Positions 46,152-55,416 of a DNA stretch of 64,000 nt are shown in pieces (position 1 is the stretch's first letter; each line of letters begins with the position of its first letter). The position numbers were made by a program, and so were the translations under genes. The notes beneath the pieces were generated by a model. It did not search any database. It had not been told where the DNA came from and saw nothing but the letters and a program-made list of their open reading frames with translations. The DNA comes from Pseudoalteromonas shioyasakiensis (GTDB taxonomy: Bacteria > Pseudomonadota > Gammaproteobacteria > Enterobacterales > Alteromonadaceae), in NCBI RefSeq assembly GCF_001550135.1, contig NZ_LRUE01000014.1:186001-250000 (forward strand), written 5' to 3'.

Positions 46152-47546
46152 CTACGATTTCATATCAACTTTTCCTGCGCTGCCTATGAAGCTGGCAAGA
46201 TACGTATCTATTTGATTTACATGGGTGTTGTTGTCTTCTGCTCGTTCTTTACGACGAATTGCATTACGAATTAGGTAAGCGCCGACAGTTCGAAAGGGCT
46301 CAACTACAAAGTTGTCTAATGCTTGATTTACAAGGCCACAGTGTTGCCAAACAGGTGCATTTTTTAAGATTAAAGCACACAGAATATTAGCCCCTAAAAA
46401 AGACTGTACGACGCCATTACCAGAATAACCCCCGGCGTAGATAACGTTTGCTTGATTATTCAAATGTCCAAACAACGGGAAGCCAGTGACACTTCGGTCA
46501 GAAGGGCCTGTCCAAGTTCGATCAATTTCAAAATTATGGTTAGGGAAAAAGTGTGATAAAGAGTTATTTAATAGCGTTTGATAGCGACTCGGTTGCTCAA
46601 ATTTATCACTCATTCTGTTTGCGAAGCTAAAATAATTTCCGCCTTTGCCTAGCATTAATCGACCATCAGTAGAGGTGCGGTAATAGTTTACAAAAATACG
46701 GGAGTCTATTATTGCAGCGCCATGATTGAGACTTAAATGCGCAAGGGTTTCAGGCATCGGTTTAGTAATTGCCATATCGCTTGAAACCAGCACGATATTG
46801 CGTTGAAACTGCGGTTTTAGGGTAGGGAGCCACGCATTAACGGCAAATACAAGATGATTAGCACAAATATTACCTTGGTTTGTTTCAACATTTAGAGGGG
46901 ACTGTCCGCTATGTGCTTTGTATTGGCACTGTTCAATAATTTTAACGCCTAAACTTTCAGCGACCTGTTTTAAACCACGAACTAATTTTGCCGGCTGAAT
47001 ACTACCACCATGAGGTGAATAATGACCGCTAATATTGGCGGCTGACCCTGTATTGATGAGTGTTTGAGTATCACAGTGTTGCCACGCATTAAGATTATTA
47101 TCCTCAAGCATTTTTATTGCGGGGGTTAACAAGTGCTTTTGTGCTTCATTTGAGGCGGTGTAATAACAGCCATCAATTCGACAATCGCAGTCGATACCGT
47201 GCTGACGAACAAACTCTGCAATTTGATGAACCGCTGACTCAGACTCTTTGACTAAAAACAGTGCCTTTTCGAGACCTACTAACTTACTTAAACTGGGCAG
47301 CTTAGTTGACCAAGTTAACATTGCACCGCCATTTCTCCCTGATGCACCTTGCCCGCAAAAGCCTTTTTCAATGATGGTAACTTTTAAATTAGCTTGTTGC
47401 TGCTTGAGTTTGATAGCAGTCCAAAGACCCGTAAAGCCACCACCTATGATACATACATCGCAATGGTGCTTTGTAGGTAATGAAAGAGGAAGCGCATAGG
47501 CTTCCTCTTGCATTGCGTTATCAAACCAAAAAGGTTGAAACTGCAT
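46152..47546 (-). CDS. FAD-dependent amine oxidoreductase of the phosphonate island
   Basis: DAO-family flavoprotein of 464 residues. The FAD dinucleotide fold is at 30-60 (CDVCIIGGGFTGLWTAIKL), followed by the GQGASGRNGG segment (66-74) and a C-terminal GYSGNGVVQSFLGAN. It resembles gamma-glutamylputrescine-oxidase-type and PhnW/PhnX-linked oxidases. Some cluster-linked relatives oxidise 2-aminoethylphosphonate or its N-methyl form to phosphonoacetaldehyde, and that is the likeliest role here, giving PhnX substrate without PhnW. Its ATG shares a base with the phnX stop (TAATG), so translation is coupled. Confidence 0.85.
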   Translation of the reverse strand: MQFQPFWFDNAMQEEAYALPLSLPTKHHCDVCIIGGGFTGLWTAIKLKQQQANLKVTIIEKGFCGQGASGRNGGAMLTWSTKLPSLSKLVGLEKALFLVKESESAVHQIAEFVRQHGIDCDCRIDGCYYTASNEAQKHLLTPAIKMLEDNNLNAWQHCDTQTLINTGSAANISGHYSPHGGSIQPAKLVRGLKQVAESLGVKIIEQCQYKAHSGQSPLNVETNQGNICANHLVFAVNAWLPTLKPQFQRNIVLVSSDMAITKPMPETLAHLSLNHGAAIIDSRIFVNYYRTSTDGRLMLGKGGNYFSFANRMSDKFEQPSRYQTLLNNSLSHFFPNHNFEIDRTWTGPSDRSVTGFPLFGHLNNQANVIYAGGYSGNGVVQSFLGANILCALILKNAPVWQHCGLVNQALDNFVVEPFRTVGAYLIRNAIRRKERAEDNNTHVNQIDTYLASFIGSAGKVDMKS

Positions 47547-48355
47547 TATGGGCGCTCCCCTCGGCTTAGCTTGGCATCAATCTCCATCAAAACAGTTTCA
47601 ATATCAGCCAGCGAGTCAACCACGAAATGCGCATCTGCAGAGTACAAGCTTTGGTAAGCTTGACGTGTCAGTTGCTGCTTTTGCTCAGCACTACAAGCTT
47701 GCCACTCTTGTTCTGTTAAGCCGATAGCATTACCGCTTAATGCGAGGCCAATTGTCCACATTCCGGCATTCAAACCTTCTTCGATGCCGGGGGCAGAATC
47801 ATCAATTTTTATACAGTTAGCGACTTTTTTAATGCCTAAAGCATTTACATTTTCAAGAGCCATCCAAGGGCCAGGGCGAGAGCCGGCTTTAAGGTCATCA
47901 CTTGCTACCCAATGATCCGGTTGATAACCATAGTCTGCAGCGGCACTGACTAACACTTCCATAACTTGGCGAGGATAGCCCGAACAACTGCCTACTTTGA
48001 TGTTTTGCTGTTTTAAGCGATTGATCACTTCAAGCGCACCAGGAATAGGCATTGCTCTGTCTGCTACTTTTGCCTTTTGCAATGGCATGAAAGTTTGATA
48101 GATGTGATCAATATCTGAGTCTGACATTGCTCGGCCAAACTGTGAGTGCCAGCGTGAAGCAACTGACTCCAATTTTCCAAGTGTGGCAATGTGATCCCAT
48201 TTTCCCATACCCATTGGAATACGCGCTTCTGCAAGTGAAATCTCAAAGTCATAAGCTTGTTTAAATGCTTCAACAAAAATGGTGGTAGGGGCAACTGAGC
48301 CATAATCCACGACAGTTCCAGCCCAATCTAAAATGATAGCTTCTATGTTTTTCAT
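47546..48355 (-). CDS. phnX: Phosphonoacetaldehyde hydrolase (phosphonatase) PhnX
   Basis: HAD-family enzyme that splits phosphonoacetaldehyde into acetaldehyde and phosphate. The ATG at 48355 ([20 protein letters not shown]) is the real start, with AGAGAA upstream; a frame reaching 48487 adds 44 unrelated residues. The nucleophile is Asp10 (DWAGT), and the Schiff-base lysine unique to PhnX is Lys52 in [27 protein letters not shown] and [14 protein letters not shown] follow. 269 residues, full length. It starts 20 bases after the transporter and is coupled to the FAD oxidase. Confidence 0.97.
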   Translation of the reverse strand: MKNIEAIILDWAGTVVDYGSVAPTTIFVEAFKQAYDFEISLAEARIPMGMGKWDHIATLGKLESVASRWHSQFGRAMSDSDIDHIYQTFMPLQKAKVADRAMPIPGALEVINRLKQQNIKVGSCSGYPRQVMEVLVSAAADYGYQPDHWVASDDLKAGSRPGPWMALENVNALGIKKVANCIKIDDSAPGIEEGLNAGMWTIGLALSGNAIGLTEQEWQACSAEQKQQLTRQAYQSLYSADAHFVVDSLADIETVLMEIDAKLSRGERP

Positions 48356-48375
48356 AAGATTCTCTTTTAATTGTT

Positions 48376-49680
48376 TCAGGTAACAACCTGTTTTGAGTGA
48401 TGAGTTCGAATAGGGGATAAACGTACTGTGAAATAACACAGTGAACATGCAACTAAAGCGGCGGCTACAATGCCAACTAAGTAACAAGCGTTAATAAAGA
48501 AGTTAAGCCAACTGAGCTCAGGCATAGCAAACGTTCTGTACAGTAAGATACTGACAGAGCCAAGATAGCCAGCAGAATCAGCAAGATAGATTAAAAAACC
48601 TGCATTAGCGACGGAGCCAACGGCTGAAATCATTCGGTCAAATAGAAAACAGTTATACGGGATGTAACTGATATAGAGACCTGAACCAAGTAATACCATC
48701 CACGCTTTTGCGGATATCAAGTCAGCTTCAAAAGCAAAGGTACTCGACAATAACAAAGCAGCACCGAATAAAATAAAGCCGTGATTGACATAAAATGCGG
48801 TTTTGTTGTTTTTTACCAAAACCATCGCACCTAATGCGATAAGGACAATAAATGACATTCTTATCCCCGCGTAGGCGAAAATGGCAGGTTCTTCACCATG
48901 GCCAAGAGCTTGCCAAATTTCAGCTGCAAAATTGTCACGGAAATCACGGAAACCAGTAAACAGCATAAAGCTTAAAATGAGGCAGCTAATACCAAACCAA
49001 TATTGTTTAAAAAATTGCCAACGTGCTTTGCCATCCATAGGTAAGCGTTTTTGTCTTGCTTGTTCGTCCTCTGCTGTTGGTTCTGGAATGAGGGTTAAGC
49101 ATTTAACACTAAACAATAGCAGCGGGAAAAATAGCGCACCTGTCGCTGCAGGCATCCATAGCTCAGGTACATTTAGTGTATCAATAAGCCATTTGCCTAC
49201 ACTGCGAACAAGGCCTGATGCCAATATAAATGTGACACTCAAAATTGCGCCTAGAATTTCACTGGTTTTTCTTCCTTCAAGAAAGCTAAAAACAAGTCCC
49301 CAAATCATGCCTAGTGAGAGGCCATTAAAAAATAGCCAAATAACATTTAACCCAATCGGAGTGATAGCAAATAACACCAGCGATATTTCTGCAGCGGCAA
49401 TAAGGCCAATAATTGTTAAACCTCGTTGCTGATGCTGCATCTCTGAAATAACTTTTATGCCAATAAATTTAGCGCATAAATAGCCAAAAACTTGCGCCAA
49501 AATCAGTGCAATTTTAAAGCTTACCTGCCAACTCGGATCGTCGAATTCAGTGTAACTATTTGCAGTGAATGGCTTACGAAATGCGTACATAGAAAAGTAA
49601 GTGAGAAATGCAGCACTGGCTGCAAATAACACAAAACCGGTTCCTTGGGCACGTTTAAGCCAATTAGGGTGTGAAAACAT
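48376..49680 (-). CDS. Twelve-helix MFS-type transporter of the phosphonate island (DUF5690-like)
   Basis: Inner-membrane carrier of about 434 residues. ATG 49680 ([15 protein letters not shown]) is chosen, with GGAT upstream. The N-terminal [21 protein letters not shown] is the RKPF-type motif of organophosphate:phosphate antiporters and of DUF5690 proteins; [15 protein letters not shown] follows in the middle. About twelve membrane segments. Its place between the TonB receptor and phnX makes it the probable inner-membrane importer of aminophosphonates; the DUF5690 name is from memory, not a search. Confidence 0.82.
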   Translation of the reverse strand: MFSHPNWLKRAQGTGFVLFAASAAFLTYFSMYAFRKPFTANSYTEFDDPSWQVSFKIALILAQVFGYLCAKFIGIKVISEMQHQQRGLTIIGLIAAAEISLVLFAITPIGLNVIWLFFNGLSLGMIWGLVFSFLEGRKTSEILGAILSVTFILASGLVRSVGKWLIDTLNVPELWMPAATGALFFPLLLFSVKCLTLIPEPTAEDEQARQKRLPMDGKARWQFFKQYWFGISCLILSFMLFTGFRDFRDNFAAEIWQALGHGEEPAIFAYAGIRMSFIVLIALGAMVLVKNNKTAFYVNHGFILFGAALLLSSTFAFEADLISAKAWMVLLGSGLYISYIPYNCFLFDRMISAVGSVANAGFLIYLADSAGYLGSVSILLYRTFAMPELSWLNFFINACYLVGIVAAALVACSLCYFTVRLSPIRTHHSKQVVT

Positions 49681-49691
49681 TAGGTATCCTT

Positions 49692-49711
49692 TGCGGGGCA
49701 ATGGCCCCGCA
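49692..49711. promoter_or_regulatory. GC-rich intercistronic hairpin
   Basis: TGCGGGGC and GCCCCGCA pair around AATG between the receptor stop and the transporter start. There is no T-run, so it is more likely an mRNA processing or stability element that lowers downstream expression relative to the receptor than a full terminator. Confidence 0.6.
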
Positions 49712-49728
49712 TACAACTCAAAGACTGA

Positions 49729-52542
49729 TTAGAACTGATAATTAAAGCCAACCATGCCGCGTACACCGTAGTACTCTACTTGTAGAGGACGGCTTTCATC
49801 GCCTAGGTAGTATTTAAGAGGCTCGTTGGTTAAGTTATTCAGTTCGAGGTAGACTAATGCGTTTTCGTTAAGCTGATATGACGTCGTAAAATCAACGCTT
49901 GTATTGTCGCCATAATAGCTGTCAAATTGTTTGCTGCTGCCATGCTCTTCAATGTATTCACCTTTGAAGTTAACGGCTAATCGAGCTGCAAAATGCGTAT
50001 TATCGTAATACACCGTAAAGTTGTAGAGACTATCTGCTTGGCGAGGAATTGAGACTTTGTCTGCGCGATCTGGAATCGTCATTTCTGAATCCATGAAGGT
50101 CGCATTAGCCATGATGCCAAAGTTATCTAGTTCAGGTGTAATAAAACTTAAATCACGATTAAACGCCACCTCGAGGCCTGCAAGCCATGCGCTATCGCCA
50201 TTTTCAGGGCGAATAATATTAACCCCAGTGTTATTGCCGAACTCTCCTATAGAGCTACTTTGAAAAATAGGATCGGTAATATCTTTATAAAATACCCCCA
50301 GAGAAACTAACCCTAAGCGGTCAAAGAAGTATTCAGCCATTAAGTCGACATTATTTGAATAAGTCGGCTCTAAATTTGGGTTACCAGAAGTTAATTCGTT
50401 GTCTGCTTCTAAGTAAGTCGCCCCTGGAGTTAATGAGCCAAAGTCAGGACGAGCAAAAGAGCGAGTTAATGCGAGTCGATAATTGGTTTGGCTGTTAGGG
50501 TGGTAGGTTAAATGCAATGCAGGTAACACAGACAAGTAGTCATTGTTTGCTTTAACGCTTTCGACTTTATCTTCATCTGCAAGGTAAATATAACCGTCAA
50601 CTTCGGTGTCTGTTTGAGTTAAACGAAGACCTGTTAGCATTTCCCAATTAGCGTTAATGGTATATGTTGCCATACCATATAAAGATGCATGTTGTTCATT
50701 AACATCAAAGTTTCTGCCAAGCGCTCCACCATTTTCGATTAAAGCAGATTCACTCTTATCAAGGACAAACTTGTCTTTATTTTTATTCCAAAAATTTGCT
50801 AAATCATGAGTACTAGCAACTTGCGAAAACTGACTTTGATAATCGTAAGAAAGCTCGCTTAAATAGTCACTTCGGCCCGGTTGGTCCGCTAATGTAAAAT
50901 CACTCAGAGTAGGGGCTGCGCCATAGTTTTCAGTATCCCATGCATAAAATTCATCACTGAACCTAGCAACGCGTTCTTTATCGCGGTATTTTGCACCTAC
51001 TTTAACAATAAGGTCGCTGTTGAGTTGCCACTCAAAGTCTAAAGCGGCAACAATTTTATCTTTTTCATTCACCTTAATTTTATATAGTTCGACCCACGAT
51101 AAGCCCATTTGGCTTGGATCAAACGAAAAGCCACTTGGTAGGTGAGTACTGATTTGGTCCCATGGATCTGAGCCACCATCAATCGTGTTATAAGCGTAGT
51201 TTTTGCCTGTATCTCTGTCTTCAAGGCCTTCGTAACCGACATTTTTTTGGTCAAATCGAACTACAAAATAACTGTTATCTTCGCTGTTAGGCGTGTTGCC
51301 ATACCTAAATTCGTTTTCATAGCTAGATAAAGACCAATTTAATGTTTTGTCGTAACCAAAGAAATGCTCACCAGCAAACTCAAAGCCAGTCATTTCTGTT
51401 ATGAGCTCATTTCTTATATGTTGTAGCTCTGCTCTGTCTTTATCAAAACGCATACGATGCTTATAGTGCGTTTCATCGTCGATTAGTGTGCCGTACATGG
51501 CACTCGCACTAATACTGCCTTGTTCTAGCTGGTATTCAACAGAACCATTTAAACCGTAAGTTTCACGAGTTCCGGTGTAATCTCTTAGCTCTAAACGATA
51601 AATTCCTAAACCATCATTTCCTCTACGAGGCTCAAAGTTATCTGTTGCCCAGTCCCGTTGCCAAGCTGTTGCGTTAATTAAAAAACCTAATTTGTCATTT
51701 AAGATACGATCGCCATAAAGTAAGTTGGCAGAGTAGTTATTTCCATCAGCTAGTTCATTTTGACCGAGTGCTAAATTGGCATTAAATACAAAATCATCAG
51801 GTGCTTTTTTGGTTATAAAGTTAACGTTACCACCAATAGCATCTCCCTCCATTTCTGGCGTTAATGCTTTTGATACCTCTACAAATTCAATAAGCTCACT
51901 CGGGAAAAAGTCAAACGCAGTGGCGCGGCTGGTGGTTTCTTCTTCTGCAGTTGGTAATCGGTTGCCATTGATTGTTGCAGAGCTCCACTGCGCAGGTAAG
52001 CCGCGAACAGCAACAAATCGGCCTTCGCCTTGATCGCGTTCTATAGAAACACCAGGGATGCGTTGAACTGCTTCAGCTGCGTTACGGTCTGGCAACTTAC
52101 CGATGCCATCAGCCGAAATAACATTTTTAATATTTTTAGCATTTTTTTGGCTATTGGCCGCAGCCATTTCACCACGTTGAATTTGACCAACAGCAACGAC
52201 TTCTTCAATGGTGTTAGCTGAATTATCCATCACAATAGGAGACAGTAATTTAACTTCATTGTTGCTTATCTCAACATCCACAATCTGGCTGCTATAACCC
52301 ATATACGAAACTTCAAGTTGGTAGCGACCTGCATCTAATTTAGCAAGCTCAAACTTACCATCATAATCAGTCACTGTTGATTGATTTGTGCCAACGACTT
52401 TAACCAAAGCACCTGGCAAGCGATTACTATGATCTGTGATAGAGCCTTGAATTTTTGCATCAGTGGCAAAAGCGCTATGCGCTGATAAAAATGGGTAGCT
52501 GCACAAAAAAACAGCTGTGCTGAGTGTACGTCGTTTAATCAT
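49729..52542 (-). CDS. TonB-dependent receptor of the phosphonate island
   Basis: A 937-residue outer-membrane receptor. Signal peptide 1-26 (ending HSAFA), a carboxypeptidase-regulatory-like beta domain at about 30-110 (GALVKVVGTNQSTVTDYDGKFELAKL, in parts), then the plug with RNAAEAVQRIPGVSIERDQG and FVAVRGLPAQWSSATINGNR, and a barrel ending GMVGFNYQF. This architecture is that of the large CarbopepD-TBDR group used for oligomers and carbohydrates. Placed first in the minus-strand phosphonate transcript and 26 bases after operator copy 2, it probably imports phosphonates or a phosphonate-bearing glycan or lipid across the outer membrane. Confidence 0.9.
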   Translation of the reverse strand: MIKRRTLSTAVFLCSYPFLSAHSAFATDAKIQGSITDHSNRLPGALVKVVGTNQSTVTDYDGKFELAKLDAGRYQLEVSYMGYSSQIVDVEISNNEVKLLSPIVMDNSANTIEEVVAVGQIQRGEMAAANSQKNAKNIKNVISADGIGKLPDRNAAEAVQRIPGVSIERDQGEGRFVAVRGLPAQWSSATINGNRLPTAEEETTSRATAFDFFPSELIEFVEVSKALTPEMEGDAIGGNVNFITKKAPDDFVFNANLALGQNELADGNNYSANLLYGDRILNDKLGFLINATAWQRDWATDNFEPRRGNDGLGIYRLELRDYTGTRETYGLNGSVEYQLEQGSISASAMYGTLIDDETHYKHRMRFDKDRAELQHIRNELITEMTGFEFAGEHFFGYDKTLNWSLSSYENEFRYGNTPNSEDNSYFVVRFDQKNVGYEGLEDRDTGKNYAYNTIDGGSDPWDQISTHLPSGFSFDPSQMGLSWVELYKIKVNEKDKIVAALDFEWQLNSDLIVKVGAKYRDKERVARFSDEFYAWDTENYGAAPTLSDFTLADQPGRSDYLSELSYDYQSQFSQVASTHDLANFWNKNKDKFVLDKSESALIENGGALGRNFDVNEQHASLYGMATYTINANWEMLTGLRLTQTDTEVDGYIYLADEDKVESVKANNDYLSVLPALHLTYHPNSQTNYRLALTRSFARPDFGSLTPGATYLEADNELTSGNPNLEPTYSNNVDLMAEYFFDRLGLVSLGVFYKDITDPIFQSSSIGEFGNNTGVNIIRPENGDSAWLAGLEVAFNRDLSFITPELDNFGIMANATFMDSEMTIPDRADKVSIPRQADSLYNFTVYYDNTHFAARLAVNFKGEYIEEHGSSKQFDSYYGDNTSVDFTTSYQLNENALVYLELNNLTNEPLKYYLGDESRPLQVEYYGVRGMVGFNYQF

Positions 52543-52568
52543 CTGTTGAGCCTCTTATTTTTAAATTA

Positions 52569-52586
52569 ATCTGGACTAGACCAGAT
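52569..52586. promoter_or_regulatory. Palindromic operator copy 2 upstream of the receptor
   Basis: ATCTGGACTAGACCAGAT, identical in all 18 bases to the copy at 43643-43660. It is centred about 35 bases before the receptor ATG, so bound regulator would cover the promoter or transcript start. Confidence 0.8.
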
Positions 52587-52652
52587 TTGTTGCAGACAAT
52601 AATAGAGAGGCTTTTTTACAAAGATGTGACGGTTTTTTATTTTTAATATTAA

Positions 52653-52674
52653 AAAAGGGTCAAATGACCCTTTT
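52653..52674 (-). terminator. Intrinsic terminator of the exbD-like gene
   Basis: AAAAGGGTC and GACCCTTTT pair around AAAT; on the minus strand six T follow. It isolates the exbD-like gene from the phosphonate transcript. Confidence 0.85.
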
Positions 52675-52681
52675 AGGTAAG

Positions 52682-53080
52682 TTATAGAGACGTGCTTATA
52701 GAAATTGGCACATCTTGATATTGTTTTATTTTATCAAGCAAGGTTACTAAGGTTTTGTGGCTGCTTTGCTCACTTGCTGTTACTTGCACGTTGGTCATTT
52801 CAAACTGTGCGGCAAATAACGCAAGGTTAGCGATTATTTGCTCTGGTGTGATAAGCCTATTTGCAAAATAAATACTGTCGTTTTCAGTGATAGTAAATTG
52901 CGCTTGTTTTTTAGGGTTTTCAAGACTTGGTTTTGCTAAAGGGCGATTTACTTCAATAGCGCGCTCTTTAACAAATGAGGTTGTGACGATAAAAAATATC
53001 AGCAAGATAAACACAATATCAAGCATAGGGGTCATATCTACATCAGCGTTTGCAGTGGTTTTTTTATGTTGTTTCACCAT
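52682..53080 (-). CDS. ExbD/TolR-family energy-transducing membrane protein
   Basis: A 132-residue ExbD-like protein that couples the proton gradient to TonB. ATG 53080 is used because AAGGA lies just upstream; a longer frame to 53158 adds 26 unlikely residues. One membrane helix (DMTPMLDIVFILLIFFIVTT) carries the essential Asp21. The periplasmic domain follows with FTITENDSIYFANRLI. No exbB or tonB lies beside it, which is unusual, so it must work with a partner from another locus. It ends just upstream of the TonB receptor operon. Confidence 0.88.
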   Translation of the reverse strand: MVKQHKKTTANADVDMTPMLDIVFILLIFFIVTTSFVKERAIEVNRPLAKPSLENPKKQAQFTITENDSIYFANRLITPEQIIANLALFAAQFEMTNVQVTASEQSSHKTLVTLLDKIKQYQDVPISISTSL

Positions 53081-53370
53081 AATTAGGTCCTTGTTGTTTT
53101 TGACCAAGCCACAAAAGTTACGATTAAGTGGACTAGCCATAGACGTGATTAATACCACGGATTATTTTTAAAATGCTGGGCGCCACAGCAGTTTTTAGGA
53201 TCCTAAATTTAAAGTTAGCAGCTTTTAAAAAAACGGTAGTTAAATAAATATTCTAAGTTTATTAAATGTTTGTAGCGTTTTTGTAGGTAAAAATATTTAT
53301 TAGCTTTGATGAAATGATTTTGAGGTTAGTCAGGTCATTTTTGTTGGAACTAAGTTTAAAGGATGGATAA

Positions 53371-54348
53371 ATGCTAAAAATTAAGTCTTTAGTTTGTGCT
53401 ATGTGCCTTGTATTACCAACAGCAAGTTTTGCTGAACAACCAGTAAACGGGCAAGATTTTATTAATTTATTTGAAAAGCTGTCAGGAAAGCAGCCCGGTA
53501 TCAGAAAAGGTCACGCCAAAGGTGTTTGCGCTGTTGGCACATTTACACCTAATCAAGCAGCAAAGCAGTATTCAATCAGCCCTTTATTTAATGCGCCATC
53601 AAGAGCAAATATTCGTTTTTCTATGGGCGGTGGTAACCCTCACGCTGATGAAACATCTCGTGCCCCACGAGGCATGGGGGTGCAGTTTGTGCTAGAAAAT
53701 GGTGATGTACATAATATTGCAGGGCTAACTACGCCGGTATTTGCAGGTAACAGCCCAGAAGCGTTTTTTGGTTTGCTAAGCACCTTAGTACCTGACGAAA
53801 AAACTGGGCAAATCGATTTTGCAAAAGTAAAAGCATACAGAGAGCAAAACCCGAGTACCTTAGGGCAATTTAATTGGCTGCAAAGCCACAACCCGCCAGC
53901 ATCGTATGTGTCTTCGCGTTATTTTGGTGTGCATACCTTTTACATGGTTGATGAAAAGGGCGCTAAACATGCCTTTAGATGGACCATGGTGCCAGAAGAG
54001 CCAGAACAGGTGCTAACAGAAGAGCAAATGAAAACCTTCCCTAAATCATTTTTGGCTAAGCGACTTGAAGAGGATTTAGCGAAAGGGAAGGTGCATTATC
54101 GTTTTCAAGCAGAGTTAGCCGAGCAGGGTGATGTGTTAACTGACCCTTCAGTTCGTTGGCCTGCGGATCGCAAAACAATTAATTTAGGAAAGCTAACCAT
54201 AGAATCGACAGGTGAGTCAGGCTGCGACCTCACAAATTATGACCCAAATCTGTTATCTAAAGGGTTTATGCCAAGTGATGACAAAGTACTTAAATTACGC
54301 TCAACAGCCTATGCGATTTCATTTGCGAAGCGTTTAACGGGGCAATAA
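53371..54348 (+). CDS. Exported catalase-related haem peroxidase (SrpA-like)
   Basis: Catalase-family protein of 325 residues, well short of true catalases (about 480 or more) but of the usual length for the catalase-related peroxidase group. Signal peptide 1-21 (ending ASFAEQ). Distal His48 in RKGHAKGVCAVGTF, the small haem-pocket segment FSMGGGNPHADE, and the proximal Tyr314 with Arg310 in KLRSTAYAISFAKR. It is expected to act in the periplasm on peroxide with an organic donor. GGAT precedes the ATG. Stands alone. Confidence 0.88.
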   Translation: MLKIKSLVCAMCLVLPTASFAEQPVNGQDFINLFEKLSGKQPGIRKGHAKGVCAVGTFTPNQAAKQYSISPLFNAPSRANIRFSMGGGNPHADETSRAPRGMGVQFVLENGDVHNIAGLTTPVFAGNSPEAFFGLLSTLVPDEKTGQIDFAKVKAYREQNPSTLGQFNWLQSHNPPASYVSSRYFGVHTFYMVDEKGAKHAFRWTMVPEEPEQVLTEEQMKTFPKSFLAKRLEEDLAKGKVHYRFQAELAEQGDVLTDPSVRWPADRKTINLGKLTIESTGESGCDLTNYDPNLLSKGFMPSDDKVLKLRSTAYAISFAKRLTGQ

Positions 54349-54515
54349 GTCTTAAGTGTATCAGTCAGGTTTGATTAAAAGGAATTAATATACCTGACAG
54401 GTGTGTATGGGGGAGAAGAGACATTAGGCTGAATTTAGGTCGTTAGCTGTATTAATTAAATATAGAATAAAAATTTATACGCTAACGCTCATTTATTTAT
54501 GCGTTTTTTGCAGGA

Positions 54516-55337
54516 TTATTCTTCTGGGTCAAATGTGTAATCTTCATAGTACCGCAAGATTTTATATAGTTTGGGAACTCCATTTATAGTTTGGACTTCT
54601 ATATCTACTACGTAGGCTAATTCATGCCATTGTTTATTGAAATTGTTATGCCCATGCAACATAGCTTCTTTTACAGCATTGTTTTCAAAAATGACTTTTG
54701 TAGGGTTCTTTCTAATATCTTCAACAATTGCTTTATCACCTGTTTCTGAGTTGGTGTCAAACTTCGTTTGATACCATACAAGTACTTTCTTTGAATGAAT
54801 ATGATCTGCGGGTTCACCCATGGCAGCGATTTTTCGGTTAATAAAATTTTGAGCTGCATTAGCTTGCTCAGAACTTACAATTAATTGATTAATAACGGTG
54901 GCATTGTCACTAGCAGAAATAACTAATTGAGAGCCTGCATCTTTTGCTACTGGCTCAATAATGTTTTTCCATTGTTGTAGATCTTTCTTAGTTAAATTCT
55001 GAGGTGGGTTATTAACCTTGCCTAAAAACCAATCAATAATATTGGAAGAAGTTGATACCCATTGGTAAAGTGAGCCGCCTTGCCACAAAAGAGGAACAAG
55101 AGGTGCAGCTTTAGTTACTAATTCAACAATTATTGAACCAGAACGAACTTCTTTAATTAATAACTCACTTGAAATGTCATAGTCTTCTGAAGACTCACGT
55201 TCAACAAACCTTTGGAATTGAGAACTAAGGTCTAATAAAGACACAGTTAAATCAGTCAAGTTAACTGGTTTTTCATTATTAATTTTGATTTCTAGTTTTT
55301 TATCAAAATCGATTTCAATAGTATTCATTGGCTCCAT
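54516..55337 (-). CDS. Unknown protein in the AT-rich accessory region
   Basis: I do not recognise this 273-residue protein. AAGGA five bases before ATG 55337 supports the start. The N-terminal half contains ELLIKEVRSGSIIVELVTKAAPLVPLLWQG, a hydrophobic stretch that may be amphipathic or membrane-associated rather than a full transmembrane helix. The C-terminal half has HSKKVLVWYQTKFDTNSETGD and EVQTINGVPKLYKILRYYED, which look like a beta-rich domain. No catalytic motif stands out. It lies 79 bases after the GIY-YIG gene on the same strand. Confidence 0.7.
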   Translation of the reverse strand: MEPMNTIEIDFDKKLEIKINNEKPVNLTDLTVSLLDLSSQFQRFVERESSEDYDISSELLIKEVRSGSIIVELVTKAAPLVPLLWQGGSLYQWVSTSSNIIDWFLGKVNNPPQNLTKKDLQQWKNIIEPVAKDAGSQLVISASDNATVINQLIVSSEQANAAQNFINRKIAAMGEPADHIHSKKVLVWYQTKFDTNSETGDKAIVEDIRKNPTKVIFENNAVKEAMLHGHNNFNKQWHELAYVVDIEVQTINGVPKLYKILRYYEDYTFDPEE

Positions 55338-55339
55338 GC

Positions 55340-55416
55340 CTATCCTTTATAGCCTAATGGCGTGCTTAAGGGCCACAACGAAACAGAGGTCCCAGCGAAG
55401 CGACTACAGCACCTAT
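55340..55416 (-). other. Spacer with weak integron attC resemblance
   Basis: On the minus strand the spacer ends TTAAGCACGCCATTAGGC just before the next gene's ribosome site and has an inner GTCGCTTCGCTGGGAC. Typical attC sites end in a similar TTAAG...GCGTTAGGC, but here the core GTT is ATT and the left half does not pair well. Very tentative. Confidence 0.2.

Noticed and set aside
48881..49432. 183-residue plus-strand frame inside the phosphonate transporter gene
   Set aside because: Antisense to a clear 12-helix protein; composition mirrors the complementary membrane codons.
52682..53158. Longer start for the exbD-like gene
   Set aside because: The extra 26 residues are not typical, and a good ribosome site lies before ATG 53080.
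54441..54487. CGTTAGC...GCTAACG arms read as an integron cassette border
   Set aside because: Arms are short, the order of the halves does not give a full attC, and no integrase is seen. Kept only as a side remark to the 55340-55416 finding.
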